Below are positions 31,082 through 43,020 of a stretch of 64,000 nucleotides of DNA, piece after piece. The notes under the pieces were generated by a model, which had not been told where the DNA came from, did not search any database, and saw nothing but the letters and a program-made list of their open reading frames with translations. The stretch's first letter is position 1, and every line of letters starts with the position of its first letter. Origin of the DNA: Stentor coeruleus (Eukaryota; Ciliophora; Heterotrichea; Heterotrichida; Stentoridae); assembly GCA_001970955.1 (NCBI GenBank), contig MPUH01000186.1:1-64000 (forward strand). Direction: 5' to 3'. Position numbers and translations under genes: made by a program.

Positions 31082-32185
31082 TTATTTTTTCGTAAAGAGT
31101 CCAAGCATATTCTTTAACTCTCTTGTCGCCATCTCATTAGTCTTTGCATTATTCTTAGCCTCAACATTAACCATATTAGCTTTCCCCGCCATTTGCGACT
31201 GATAATTTTCAATCTCTTCCAAAGTTTTCATATCCTTGACATTCTTATCTCTTTTATTCTGTGAAAGTTCTTCCATCAAATGAGGCATAGTATTAAAAAT
31301 ATTCATCGGGACAAAATACGCACTAGATCCAACAGCAATTTCTAAATCAGGGGGAAAACAATCTCTAATAGTCCAAGCAAACATTTCAAGTGTGCTAAAC
31401 GGTCCATGAACCTGTCCTTCTAAATCCTTATAAAACCATATTTTCTCAAAAGGCTTGGACCCTGGAGTATATGTGACAAAATTCTTATTATAAGGTAAAG
31501 CGAATTCTAAAAGTGTTTGGGCAAAAGGGTTCCCTACAGCAAAATGGTATCTAAGTAAATTCACATCAAAAATAGGGGTCTGAGGCTTAGGGATTTTTAT
31601 TGGCTCAAAAGTAAATTCTTCTTTTGTTGGTTCATCCCATTCAGGGGCTGCATAATCATCTTCTTCATTATTCTTTTTCAGCTTCTCTTCAACTTCTAAG
31701 TCGATTTTTGTAAACTTTTCTTCTAAATCCTTATCTTCTGATTGTAGGTCATTATCTAGGTTTTTAACTTGTTTGCAAGTTAAAACAACTTTTATATCAT
31801 TTTGTTGTTCTTCTTTGACTTGAGGTTTCTCACAAATTTCTATTGAAACTGGAGGTTTGTTTATTATTTCTTTAGGTCCTTCTTCTTCATACCATTCTGG
31901 GATTTGTTCAGGTCTTTTTTCTCTTGGCACATGTTTTCTGCTATTGACTTCTTCTCCTAAATTGTGTGCGAAAGGGAAAAAAGCTGTTAATAAAGGGGGA
32001 GATGGGGAATTTAGGATTATTTCTTGTATGTCGTCTTTTGATGAGAAATTAGGTTCTATTAAATTCTGATAGTTTTTTAAGATGAATTCGCGGGTGTATC
32101 TGAGAGAGGCTGAGTTCCCTACGGGCTTGCTACGCCATTCTTGTCTTGAGTAGTTTGGAGCGAGTTTGCGAGTTCGAGTTTCCAT
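31082..32185 (-). CDS. GYF-domain protein, GIGYF-like
   Basis: 367 aa, one exon. The GYF domain lies at ~245-300 (IWFYKDLEGQVHGPFSTLEM, then W and a Y-containing strand), the fold that binds proline-rich PPGΦ peptides. The N-terminal region has YTREFILKNYQ, close to the YxxxxLΦ eIF4E-binding motif of GIGYF and 4E-T proteins, and IPEWYEEEGPKE, like the PEW block of GIGYF. Together these suggest a translation repressor that recruits a 4E-type cap-binding protein. The acidic middle is probably disordered. The eIF4E link is inference. Confidence 0.75.
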   Translation of the reverse strand: METRTRKLAPNYSRQEWRSKPVGNSASLRYTREFILKNYQNLIEPNFSSKDDIQEIILNSPSPPLLTAFFPFAHNLGEEVNSRKHVPREKRPEQIPEWYEEEGPKEIINKPPVSIEICEKPQVKEEQQNDIKVVLTCKQVKNLDNDLQSEDKDLEEKFTKIDLEVEEKLKKNNEEDDYAAPEWDEPTKEEFTFEPIKIPKPQTPIFDVNLLRYHFAVGNPFAQTLLEFALPYNKNFVTYTPGSKPFEKIWFYKDLEGQVHGPFSTLEMFAWTIRDCFPPDLEIAVGSSAYFVPMNIFNTMPHLMEELSQNKRDKNVKDMKTLEEIENYQSQMAGKANMVNVEAKNNAKTNEMATRELKNMLGLFTKK

Positions 32186-32616
32186 TTTTTTAATATTTGT
32201 ATTGGATTTTGCGGATAAGATGTTGGGATAGGTTTATGAATGTTGAAAGTATGATGTAAAAGAGGCGTTAAATGAGGTTTGTGTTGGAAGAATATGGTTT
32301 TAGAAGAGTTTTTTATGAAAAGATGTGATAGGAGTAATGTATATGTAAATATGCATATATATATAAATTATGGCTGTTATTATATTATGATAGTTGCAAA
32401 ATAGTTTAGGTTATTTGATATTGGGATGAAATTATTTAAAAGCAATTTCCAGGTAAAAAAACATAAATCCTACAATTCAGCTGGAATATTTTTTTTTTAA
32501 ATCTAAATACATTTGGGTTTATAGTTACTTCTTAAAAAATGTATGGTATAGTAGATTGATAAAATAAGTCGCGTTTGAACTTAAAATCCATCCTAAAAAC
32601 AATTAATTTTTTTTTT
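32186..32616. other. Intergenic, no gene seen
   Basis: G/T-rich leader of the GYF gene at left, then A+T-rich DNA up to the duplicated block at 32617. Nothing recognised. Confidence 0.5.
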
Positions 32617-32845
32617 CCTTACAAATAATATCCATCTTACAACCTAAAATCAAAAAATCATAATTCTTCCAAAATTTTCTCTTATTTATTTTCAAACTAA
32701 CCTCTCAAACTCTCATCCTCCAATCACATNGTCCTTACAAATAATATCCATCTTACAACCTAAAATCAAAAAATCATAATCCTTCCAAAATTTTCTCTTA
32801 TTTATTTTCAAACTAACCTCTCAAACTCTCATCCTCCAATCACAT
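32617..32845. repeat. Assembly overlap duplicate around N at 32730
   Basis: Copy 32617-32729 is repeated at 32733-32845 (113 bp each; one T/C difference) around a single N. The shape, two near-identical copies meeting at an N, is that of two contig ends whose overlap was not merged. It lies in the 3' flank of the ChAPs gene and affects no coding sequence. Confidence 0.9.
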
Positions 32846-32881
32846 CTTTCTCTCATTGTCCATAAATTTACTTTATAATAC

Positions 32882-35073
32882 TTAATTAACACCATCAACT
32901 TTCCAGTACTTTAACTTTTCAATCATCTTCTCCAAAGCTGGGAACCTGTCAACACACAACTCTAACGACAAAGAAACAATCTGTTTATATCCACATCCTC
33001 TACACATTTTACACAAAACTTCCTCAATCCATCCAGGTATTCCATCAAAAACAATTTTCTCTTGTTCTAATTGTTTAATAACTTCCATAATACATACCAA
33101 AACAGCTTTAGGATTTCCACCTTTAGCATAAATTTTCATAAGCCTATACCAAGCATAAAGAGAAAACCCTTTATCAACAACATATCTATAAGCTCTTTCT
33201 GCTAATCGATTTTTCATTAATCTTTCAGACAAAACTCCTCTTCTTAACCATAAATCCCCATTATAAGGTATAATTTCTATATATCCCTTACTATTTTTTA
33301 ATGCATGTACAGCTTGTATATCACTACTTTCTTTTTGCCATTCATAAACAGCTTTAAGATCACTATGAAGGCAGTTAAAAAGTTCATTTGTATTTTCTGA
33401 TTGAATCCTAAGTGATGGGTTCATAAAAGATAATATATTATGACTTGTAGATTCTGATAAAAAATAATTCCTATATGTAAGCATTTGAGCTGGATGTAAA
33501 TTTTCATCAACATAAGGGTCGTATTCTGCTTGGAAATCTTGGCTTATTGTTTGAAATATTGTCCTTGTAAAACCAGATTTTGCTTCACTTGGGCCTATTG
33601 AGCTGAGATGTTGTGTATTGATTTTTTCTTCTTCAATAACTTCATTTGGTAGTTTTGTCAATACTCCTTGTTTAACTTTTAAGATACTTTCCCATTCGAT
33701 ATGCTTTTCGATTTTAACAAGAAGTTTATAAACACGAGATTTTGTGCCTTTTAGTTTTAGACCTGCAAGCGAGTTTAATTTTTTTAATAAGTTTTTTTCT
33801 TTAGAGGTTCGATAAGTTTCTTGGTCTTCAAATGCACGGAAATCAAGTTCCTGAGGGGTGATCCACACATTCCCTGCTGCAGAGTAGGAAATACGGTCTG
33901 AGAGGATTATTTTGTCTTCTCCAACTTCGAGGTCGTATTTTTCTTCTTCGAATATATTGTGAGGTACTGAGTTAATACATAAAATCGCAGCTTGGTAGTC
34001 CCGGTTTTTTATATAGCATAAAATTAGTAGATGCCAGTAATCATATACATCCAAGTTTAATTCAATCAGATATTGGCACAACCTTATAGCCTGTGGTATT
34101 TCCTGTTTTTTCAAATACGCTTTAGCAAGATTAAAATACAAAGGAAAAGCATGTGGGGTCATTTTCAACTGATTACTAACCAGTCTAATAATCTCATCAA
34201 ATTTTCCAATCTCAATACTGGAAAAACTTAAAAACGACAACATCAACGGATCTTTTTCAATATACTTCTTAAAAAGAACTTGATGAACTTTATACCTTTT
34301 CCTCTTAAGCAAATACCGATTAATCGCAGGGAAAAGTAAATTAAACCCATATTTCTTCGTATCATTAACATCACCTAAAACAAAACCTAATTTGTCCCAA
34401 AACTTCTCAGCAATATCCAAAAAAGCTTCGATTTCTTCAATACTTTGGAAAAAATCAGTAACAGCTACTGCAGTACCTCTTATAGGATATAAAGCTCTAA
34501 GAACAGAACTTAAATAAGCACCTTGCCAATGAATATCTTCAGCTTGATATTTATGTCCAGACGAATTTATAACATAAGCTGTAACATGTCCTGGGATTTG
34601 GATTTCAACATGGATATCGTATTTTGAAAACATGTCATAGATACAAAAACACCCAAATGCCACTTTTGCATTAGATGATTTATCATCAGAACTGTCTAAA
34701 AAATGCTTGAAATAAGCAGCGATACTTGCCATTGATGAAGTGTTTGCACCGTATATGTAATGATAATAAAATTTGCTATATGGCCGGCTTAGCAATTTTT
34801 TCAACCCTGATGGTTTGTATTCACGACATATACAACAAGTATCTGGTGGCCCTAGTCCTGTTAAACTTGAGATTAGAGTACTTCTTGTCTTTAATATGCT
34901 GTTATCTGTATCGATTATTTCTAAGATCNCAACCCTGATGGTTTGTATTCACGACATATACAACAAGTATCTGGTGGCCCTAGTCCTGTTACACTTGAGA
35001 TTAGAGTACTTCTTGTCTTTAATATGCTGTTATCTGTATCGATTATTTCTAAGATCTTTGCGAATCCACTCAT
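32882..35073 (-). CDS. ChAPs-family protein (Chs5/Arf1-binding, exomer-like), TPR
   Basis: 687 aa once the uncollapsed overlap at 34802-35056 is counted once; the corrected length is an exact multiple of three, so the true start is the ATG at 35073 (MSGFAKILEIID). The N-terminal signature GLGPPDTCCICREY ... YYHYIYGANTSSMASIAAYF matches the ChAPs family pattern (GPPD...YHY.TG.D.SS.ASIAAY) of yeast Bch1/Chs6, followed by helical TPR-like repeats (LYFNLAKAYLKKQEIPQAIRLC) and a C-terminal TPR. In yeast these bind Arf1 and Chs5 and export cargo from the trans-Golgi. As assembled, the 5' part is broken by the duplicate and N. Confidence 0.78.
34802..35056. repeat. Assembly overlap duplicate around N at 34929
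   Basis: 127-bp copies at 34802-34928 and 34930-35056 around a single N, with one A/C difference. They fall inside the first codons of the ChAPs gene; removing one copy plus the N restores a continuous frame to the ATG at 35073. Confidence 0.93.
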
Positions 35074-35151
35074 TTTAGTATTTTTTATTTTAATGATATG
35101 AAATATACTTTAAAGATTGGAAATTAAAGTAAGGGATAACATTTGAGTGTT

Positions 35152-35267
35152 TTGCTTTGGAGATTCTTTTTTACTGATAGGATGCTTTTTACTAATTATA
35201 ATTATTTTTTTGCTTTGGAGATTCTTTTTTACTGATAAGATGTTTTTTACTAATTATAATTATTTTT
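35152..35267. repeat. Tandem duplication, 2 x 58 bp
   Basis: 35152-35209 and 35210-35267 are head-to-tail copies of a T-rich 58-bp unit (starting TTGCTTTGGAG) with two or three base differences. There is no N between them, so this one is probably genuine. It lies upstream of the RNase H2B-like remnant. Confidence 0.85.
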
Positions 35268-35269
35268 AC

Positions 35270-35753
35270 GATATTGATGATATTTTGTTAGAAAGCGGGA
35301 TTTTAAGTGTTGATGATTGTAGATAGAATTTTTTGGTTTAAATGAAATTTTTCGATTAATTTACCATGAAAATAAAGATTCCATCAAGGTAGACTGGAAA
35401 AATTATGAATTGGCTTGGGGTAAATATCAGAATTTGACTAGAGAAACTGGAAATAGAGAGTCTTGGACTAAAAACATTTATGATGAAGGAGAAAATGCTT
35501 AAAAACTCGCCCTTGGGATACTTTTGGAGTATGTTCATGAGGATATTATTCTTGAAATTGACTTGAAATATATCTTGATAATATTTTATGTGCTGGAAGA
35601 ATGAAAAGCAAGAGGAGGTATTTCTCACTAAGTGAAAATAAGATGAAAAGTTATATGCCGAGTAGTAAAAAACCGAAAACTGAGAAAAAAAAGGAAGTTG
35701 CTAAGCTCTATAAAGGACAAAAGACCATTAATACTTTTTTCACAAAAAAGTAA
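35270..35753 (+). pseudogene. RNase H2 subunit B-like remnant with PIP box
   Basis: Coding-like segments in the plus direction: DIDDILLESGILSVDD, then EIFRLIYHENKDSIKVDWKN, KLALGILLEYVHEDIILEIDL, and a basic C-terminus KKEVAKLYKGQKTINTFFTKK ending at TAA 35751-35753. The last two resemble the end of RNase H2 subunit B: the 'Y..GLI.DY....L' helix and a C-terminal PCNA-binding box (QxxIxxFF). RNase H2 removes ribonucleotides from DNA. The frame shifts at least twice and holds a stop that no 15/16-nt intron explains, and the N-terminal domain is missing, so I call it a remnant; local sequence error is the alternative. Confidence 0.45.
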
Positions 35754-36101
35754 CAATTAATTTATCATGTTTATATATTTAGATATAAGCTTTTATATAA
35801 AGTATTTCCCATATACATAAATTACAATAAATACTTACAAGCTGCAAAATTAACTAAATCTATTAAATATCAACACTTGCACCAGTACCTGCAAAACCTA
35901 TGGTTACTGTAATCCAATCTTTAAATCACCCATTTGAAGCCTTAAAAATATATTCTCATTATCAATTTTTAAAATAAAAATCTCAAATCTGTTTATTATA
36001 ATAAAAAATAACATCAACAAAATCCTCTCAGAATCTAAGCTTAAAAATCTCAACACCTAATATTATATCACGGAAAATTACCCAATATGTTTTGGATATA
36101 A
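35754..36101. other. Intergenic, no gene seen
   Basis: A+T-rich spacer with a G-poor segment directly before the PX gene. A short upstream ATG near 36088 (five codons, then stop) precedes the PX start. Nothing else recognised. Confidence 0.5.
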
Positions 36102-36473
36102 ATGGAACTATTCATCCCATCATCTCGACAAATAAGAGAAGGAGGAAAATCTTATTTTGTTTATACAGTAGAAGTGCGTTTTGCAGGATGGAAAAATACT
36201 CTTGAAAAAAGATACTCGGAATTTCTAGAACTGCATAGAGTGATGAAACTTTTGAGAAGAGCCTTGCATAGTCCTTTACCTCATTTCCCTGGGCAACAGA
36301 TTTGGAAACAAATGACAGGTGGACTTAATGATGAAGATGTTGAGGAACGAAGAAATGAGCTACAAAATTACATGCAAGCCCTTATCAATAGTGAGTGTGC
36401 TAAAAACAGCACATATTTCCCAGAGTTTGTCAATTTGCCCGAAAACATTCGAGAGCTCTGGAGAACTTCGTAG
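36102..36473 (+). CDS. PX-domain protein (sorting-nexin-like)
   Basis: 123 aa, essentially a lone PX domain: beta strands (SYFVYTVEVRFAGW), the RYSEFLELH motif with the phosphoinositide-contact Arg, a Pro-rich turn (PLPHFPG) and the following helices (EERRNELQNYMQALIN). PX domains bind PI3P on endosomal membranes. It resembles SNX3-type small sorting nexins in length. One exon. No second domain follows before the stop. Confidence 0.87.
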   Translation: MELFIPSSRQIREGGKSYFVYTVEVRFAGWKNTLEKRYSEFLELHRVMKLLRRALHSPLPHFPGQQIWKQMTGGLNDEDVEERRNELQNYMQALINSECAKNSTYFPEFVNLPENIRELWRTS

Positions 36474-36926
36474 ATAGTAATAAATAAGCACTAAGCTGAA
36501 TAACTTTATTAAAATACATAATTAAGATTATGTTAAATAGTTTGATAAAGAATGATTAATATAAGATTTTATTTTTTTCACCAAGATGCTTTTAGTTTTC
36601 TGTGGAAAATACATGCTATTTTAATAATCCTATTGAAAACAACTAAATTTTATATACACAAATAAAAGTTTATAAAATCCTACAAAATAAAGCTTATTAC
36701 AAAATAACTTCATATAAAATAAAATTAATACTATAACTTAAAAGGAAAAACCCTCAAAAACTAGTCTTATATTCATTTTTATAATTGTAGTCTTAAGATT
36801 AGATAAAATTAAAATCATGCAATTTTGCTATAAACATTATCATTCATCAAAACTTTTGTATTATTTTATAAAATAAATCTTTTACATAAACAATGCATTG
36901 ATAGCTACGCATAATTAGTATATAAT
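36474..36926. other. Intergenic, no gene seen
   Basis: About 450 bp, very A+T-rich, between two plus-strand genes. No motif recognised. Confidence 0.55.
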
Positions 36927-39900
36927 ATGGACGACGGCGAACACGAAGTTTTTGAATTCGAGAAAAAGATATCATTTTCCTTTTCCAAGAGTTGGCAAGG
37001 GTTTAAAACTGCATTAATGGGTACTCTATTCGTAATGGCAAATGATGTAGAGCTATCTCTAGCAATGAACGTCTTAGCTATGGCCATTGATTTTTTGCAA
37101 ATGCTAGCATTTCCTTTCAATCAAAATTCTGGCTTTCCATGGAGCTATGATTTTACCAACTGGCTTGTTGAGCTATGTAACAACATCCAATTAGAATTCT
37201 ACATCTCTGAAACTAATCCAATGCAAAATCTTATACTATATATAATCGCTGTTTTTCTTGTATTTCTAAATCTGACAATAATAAGCATAGTCGGCTTCCG
37301 TTTCATCAAAAAAAAAGCTCAGAATGTTTTCTTATTAAAAATGCTTCGATCTGTGACATCAATGCTAACAACTGTATTTTTTATGCCTGTCCTTTCATTA
37401 TTTGTCCTTATAGCAAGTTGTTCATTAAAACGAAGTTCAAACATAAATCGATGTCATGAAGATCCTGGTATGGTCCTTTTAACCTCAAGTATTATATTTT
37501 CAGTATTATTATGTACTATAAGCCTTGTTGTATGTGCAAGTTTCTATGAACTTGATTACAAAAGTGATGATGCATCAGCAAGACCTCATGCTAGAATAGA
37601 ACTCATATATTTACTTGGGAAAATGTTATTAACTGTTTTGTTTAAAATGTGGGAACAAGCAGAATATCATGTTATACAAATTGGGGCAATATTAAGTGTT
37701 GGTGTACCTATGACATTTTTATATGTAGTTTATATGCCTTTTTATAATTACTGGATTTCTGTTTTACAAGCTCAGTTTGTCGCAATTTTCACATGGGCTG
37801 GGATATGTTTAGCTATAGCTTTGATTATTGGAGATGAAAAAGACCCAGGACCGGCTATGCTTTTTTATGTTGGAAGTGTATGTGTGTGGATACTAACTAA
37901 AGAAACATGCGATTGGTGGCGTCGAAAACTTGTTGAAAAAACAATATATACAGTTCAAAACCCTTATCAAGTCGAATTACATGCAAGGTTTATGATTTTA
38001 GAAAGGGCTAAAACTTATAAGACAGAAGAAGAAAAACTCTTAACTCAAGCTGAAGATTTTTATTATCAAGCTGAGAGAAAATTCCCTGAATCCAGCTTGC
38101 TTAAAATATTTGTCGCACAATTTCATTTAACATATAGAGATAGACAGGAAGCTATACCAAAACTTGAACAAGCTGAAAGAAGATCTCCAGCTATAGATGA
38201 ACAATTTATTATATATAAAACAAGGCAAAATGTTGGTAAAGATGTTATCACAATGGTCACATTTACAAGTTATTTAGAGTCATCATCTAAAATGGAAATC
38301 CTAGCTTTGAATTATCAATTAGAGTTCTGGAAAGCTTTAACTTTGAAATCATCAGCTAATGATAGCCATTTGATTTTTTTATCTAAAAACATTACTAAAA
38401 ACATTGACACTGCAGCGAATAATTATAAATTCATGTTGTCTATTGATAGGACTAGTAAGAAAATGGTCCCTATGTATGTGTATTTTATGGAAGATGTGTT
38501 ACATAGGGTTGATGGAGAAGTGAAGAATCTGAAAAATCGACTTAGAGATATGATTGAGAATCATAATGGGAACAAAATAGTATCGTCGAGTAAACTTGAA
38601 CAGCAGCCAAGGATAAATATTTCTATGGAAAGGAACACTTTTGGTAGTATCGACAAAGTCAACCCAGAAATGATTAGTTGGATTAAAATGCCTAAGGCCA
38701 AGCTTATAAATCAGAAAATTGACTCGTTGATGCCTTATTATTTTGGGCAATGCTTTAAAGCGTATTTGAATGAAATCAAAGAAAAATGGGAAGAAATGCT
38801 AGGTCCTCCACCTGTAGAAATTTATTTTATAGGCAGTGATGAGTTGCTTTTAGGTTGTACTTGCAATTTTATCCTTGAAAATGATGATAATAATAGTAGT
38901 AAGATACAAGGTAGGTCACATGATTCTTCTATGAACGTTGAAACTAGAACAAGTAGCCTTCTTCCTATAAAAGTTTTAGCCTCACCAAGCCAGACTAAAA
39001 ATTTTGATAACTGGCACAAACCTATAAGCTGTGTTTTAATCCCTCACGAAGAAAGCGAAATCGTTATTTTCTTATCTTCTGACTATGTTATAATGAATTT
39101 TAATGCTAAAGCTTCAGCTTTTTTTGGCATGAACAGTGAAATGATTGGGCTTAAGAATATCAAAGATTATATAAGCAACTTTGATGGACTGTTTGAAAGA
39201 GCTAAAAAACATTTAGATATGAATTCAGGTATGCTTGTGCAATTTTCTCCAGTACAAACTTTTTTGATTTCTAATAGTGGAACTTTTAGTCGTATTAGGA
39301 TTTCAATTAACTCATATTGTGTGGACAATAATATTTATTATATATTGACAATAACAGAGCCTGGGTCATATTCTAAGCCGACTCAAAGATTTTTTTCTTT
39401 ATTTATCAAGTTTTTAGAGGTTTATTTGAAAAAAGGAGGGCATTTAGGTGGTAAAAACCCTGGGATGATAGGGAGTTTAGCTGAGGATGATGATGAATCA
39501 ATTAAAATAAATAAACTCATGCATCGTGTTAGGAAGGAAGTTGAGACAAAAAACAGCCAAAACTCTCCAGAACTAGATAACCTTAGTAAGCTTATGTGGG
39601 TATTTATGCTTCTAATGATGGCTGCATTTGGTGGGAGTTATGCAGTATCTGTTTTATCTTTTGAAAATTATGTTTCACAAATTAACAACTTGGATATTCT
39701 TACTGATATACGTGCCCAATCAGCTTCTATAAGCACATTTATTGTCCTTATTGATATGAGTAGACAAGGTTTTCTAACACCAGATAGTCAAGATTTATTA
39801 ATCAGNTGTTTTATCTTTTGAAAATTATGTTTCACAAATTAACAACTTGGATATTCTTACTGATATACGTACCCAATCAGCTTCTATAAGCACATTTATT

Positions 39901-41544
39901 GTCCTTATTGATATGAGTAGACAAGGTTTTCTAACACCAGATAGTCAAGATTTATTAATCAGAAACCTAACAGAAATCGCGGATAAAGCTCTGGAAAATA
40001 TAGACTATATTTCAAAACACAGTAGTTTAGCTGAACTTAATGACAAATCTTTACCTTGTGTGAGTTTTAAATACCTTGGCGGATATGAAGTTATTTATTA
40101 TAATCCAATAAATGCTTTAATGCAACAAGCAACTTATGCATTAAAACTAACAAGAGGAGATGTTTCAAATTTTGATATTTTTAGCAATAGTTATGCATTT
40201 TGGTCATTTTTTAATGGAAACAAAGCTATTAGGAATTCATTAGACAGTATTGCAGTTAAGTTTGTAGATACAGCAGAAACTAGTAGACAAGAAATTGAAA
40301 AATGGGCATACACTTTTGCATCTATTGAAATAGGTCTAATAACTGCAGTGATTCTTTTATCTTTACCTTTAATATTAAAACTTGAAGAACTTAACATGAA
40401 AATCATAAGAGTTTTTTACACCTTGCCCAATTCGATTTTATGCTATTTACAGGATATAACAAAAATCAATTTAGAAATGAGAAAAGATAAACATTATCCT
40501 GACAATCGTAGCCGCTATCAAAGTGCAGAGGATCTTTGGGAGGAATTTCTTATATCAAATGAACGAAAAGCAAATAGATCGATTACAACAATCCAAGAAA
40601 CCCCAACTTATCAAGTGACTTGTAGTAAAAAATTCCGAGCTTTTTGTAAGAATTCTTTCACTAAGCGTCTTATGATTTACTGTGTAATTTCAGCAGGAAT
40701 TTCTTGGGGACTTCAAACTTATGTTGGAGTAATAATCCCAACATTAAAACTTGATAGTGCGGCAACGATAATAAAAAACTCAGGTCTTGTAAATGCATTT
40801 CAATCACAAGTTTCATCTAGTCTTATTGCCGAATTCCTTTCTTTGACTGAAGAAAATTCATCTTCAGAAGCTGAATTGTTATACAAATATATTAATGATA
40901 CAACATTATTAACATATCCTAACTCAGAAAACACTTTTTTAGATGTTTTAAACAATACTGATTACTTGAGAACATATTTTAATACGTTATTAGAAGGGAA
41001 TAGTAGTTTGGGTGTCAGTCTTAGTAATATGTATTCTTTACAAGTGAGCCATTTTATAGATGATTTTATCCCAAAAACATGTCCAAGTTATATAAAAGAC
41101 TGTAACTTTTATAAGAAAATTGTCTCGAGAGGGTATTTTTATACTATACAAACTTCGATTATTGATTCTGAATACCTTGCTTATTATCTTCATGATTTAA
41201 GTAATTTGACAGTAGCTGAGAAAGCACAAAAAATGTCGACTGAGCTTAGTGATTTACTTAAACTTCAATATACTTATCTTAACGCAACATGTTATGAAGT
41301 TGAACATATAATTATCCGCTATTATACAAACATCGTCAATAATTACAATTTTATACAGGAAATGGTTTTGATTTTTTATTATATTTTCTGTGTTTCGTAT
41401 ATGATATTTATTTTTAGAAGAACGATTAGTTATCATGAAAGGAAGAAAAAAATGACTAGATCTATGCTTTTACTCCTACCTCAGAGAGTTGTAGAGTATT
41501 CTAAACAGATACAAAAAGCACTTGAGAATATGAATTATGATTAG
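36927..41544 (+). CDS. TmcB-like multi-pass membrane protein with PAS-like domain
   Basis: 1,486 aa after counting the overlap at 39650-39962 once (4,461 coding bases, an exact multiple of three); as assembled it appears split. The N-terminal ~350 residues hold about eight hydrophobic helices. A helical, TPR-like region follows (TQAEDFYYQAERKFPESSLL), then a PAS-like domain near 700-830 (FNAKASAFFGMNSEMIG), a helix at ~895, a large loop, and further membrane helices in the last 500 residues. This order matches the 'tiny macrocysts protein B' type family expanded in ciliates. Ligand and role are unknown; a sensory or channel-like function is only inferred. Confidence 0.78.
39650..39962. repeat. 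Assembly overlap duplicate around N at 39806
   Basis: 156-bp copies at 39650-39805 and 39807-39962 around an N, with one G/A difference (Ala or Thr in the protein). Inside the TmcB-like gene; collapsing one copy plus the N keeps the frame open from 36927 to 41544. Confidence 0.95.
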
Positions 41545-41613
41545 AAAAAATTAAAGATTGTTATATGTTAATAATGAAACTTATATTTTTTATATCTTAT
41601 CAATTTATTTAGG

Positions 41614-43020
41614 TTAAACGAAACTACTTTTTTCTGAAACTAAATTTCTGATTCTATTCTCGTATATTTCTTCATTTTCCTGCATGATTTTTTTCAAATT
41701 AACTAGTTGGTCTAATAACTCTTTAGTTTCCTTAGAATGATTCAACCTTTCATTCCTCAGCTCCTCAACAACAGTTTCTAAATCTTTCTCACAATTTTTC
41801 AGTTGTTCCTGTAAAACCAAACTACTGGGTTCTAGGAACTCAGATTCCCCAAAAACTTTTATATGGTTTTTCAGATTTATTATCTCTTTTTTCTGAGACA
41901 AATTTAACATCTGACATTCAAAAAGCTCTTTTGTCGTAGTTTCTAATTTAAACTTAATCGATTCTAATATATTTTCATCAGCTTTTTTTTTGCTTATAAT
42001 CAAATTTTGGTTTTTATTTTCATACAAGTTTTTAAGCTCAAGTTCCTTATAAGCATTTTCCGCTTCTTCTTTTCTCAGTTTAAGTTCTCTGAAATTCCTA
42101 AAAAGCATTTCAACACGTTTTTTACTATCATTATCAGCTGTCTTAATAGAAGTTTTTCTAGTAAATTCCAGTTTTCTTGATACAGGAGAATAAACATTAG
42201 AAGGATTTTTCTGTAGTTCTTTTAACTCATTTTCTAGTGTTTGGATATCTTTTTTATATTTTTCTTCACTTTCAAGGTATTGAGTTTTTATTTTTTGTAA
42301 AGAAAAAGTCAGTTCAGTTTGTGATGTTAACGCAGCTTCTTTTTGGTCTTCTAAGATTTGGATTTGCGCTTTTAGTTGTGCTTTTTATATATTACAAATT
42401 GTGTCTGTGTTTTTACGACTTCTTGGGGTTTCGATATTATCTAAGTCTATGAGAAATTTATTAGCTTCATCTTGTTTTTTGAGTTTGTTTGAAAGATCAT
42501 TGTTTATATGTCTTAATTGGATGATTTCTTGAGAGATTTTTTGCTCGTTTTGGACAACTTCTTTGATGTGTTCTTTTAACCCATTTTTACGGTTTTTAGC
42601 TTTGACAAGTTTTGTGTCGAGGTCGATAAGTTCATCTTCTAAGGCAATGAGTTTATCTTCAAAGGCTTTGTTATCGGATTTTAGTTTTTCTGAGATTTTT
42701 TTGTATTTTTTTTTACGTTCTTTTTGTTTGAGGAACTGCTCTTGGATGTCTTTTGCCCGGTTTTGCAATTCGATTATGTGATCTGATTGGGCTGATTTGT
42801 AGGTTTTGTGCTTTTGTTTTTTGTGAAGGAGTTTCTTTATGAGTAACTCGTTTTCGTCTGTAAGTTTTTTTAGTAAGGATTCTTGGCTTGGAGGGGCTTT
42901 GTCTGAGTCTTTGGGCTTTATGGCGAATTCTGAGGGAAGGTTTTCTCCACGTGTTTGTGACCTTTTATGTCTTCCGAGACTTGGTTGAGAGGATATGATT
43001 TTTTTGAATAGACTTGACAT
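41614..43020 (-). CDS. Coiled-coil protein, 463 aa, one 15-nt intron
   Basis: Two open parts (43020-42385 and 41614-42108) and the frame between them join when a 15-nt intron at 42381-42395 (GTAATATATAAAAAG) is removed. After a basic N-terminus (RHKRSQTRG) almost the whole protein is heptad-rich coiled coil with Lys, Glu and Leu (LEDELIDLDTKLVKAKNRKN). A Ser/Pro break near the middle (NPSNVYSPVSRKLEF) separates two rods. No known domain. Likely structural or cytoskeletal. It converges on the TmcB-like gene (69 bp between stops). Confidence 0.82.

Noticed and set aside
35356-35628. Minus-strand frame of 90 aa
   Set aside because: Antisense to the RNase H2B-like remnant, whose plus-strand segments have family resemblance; the minus frame has none.
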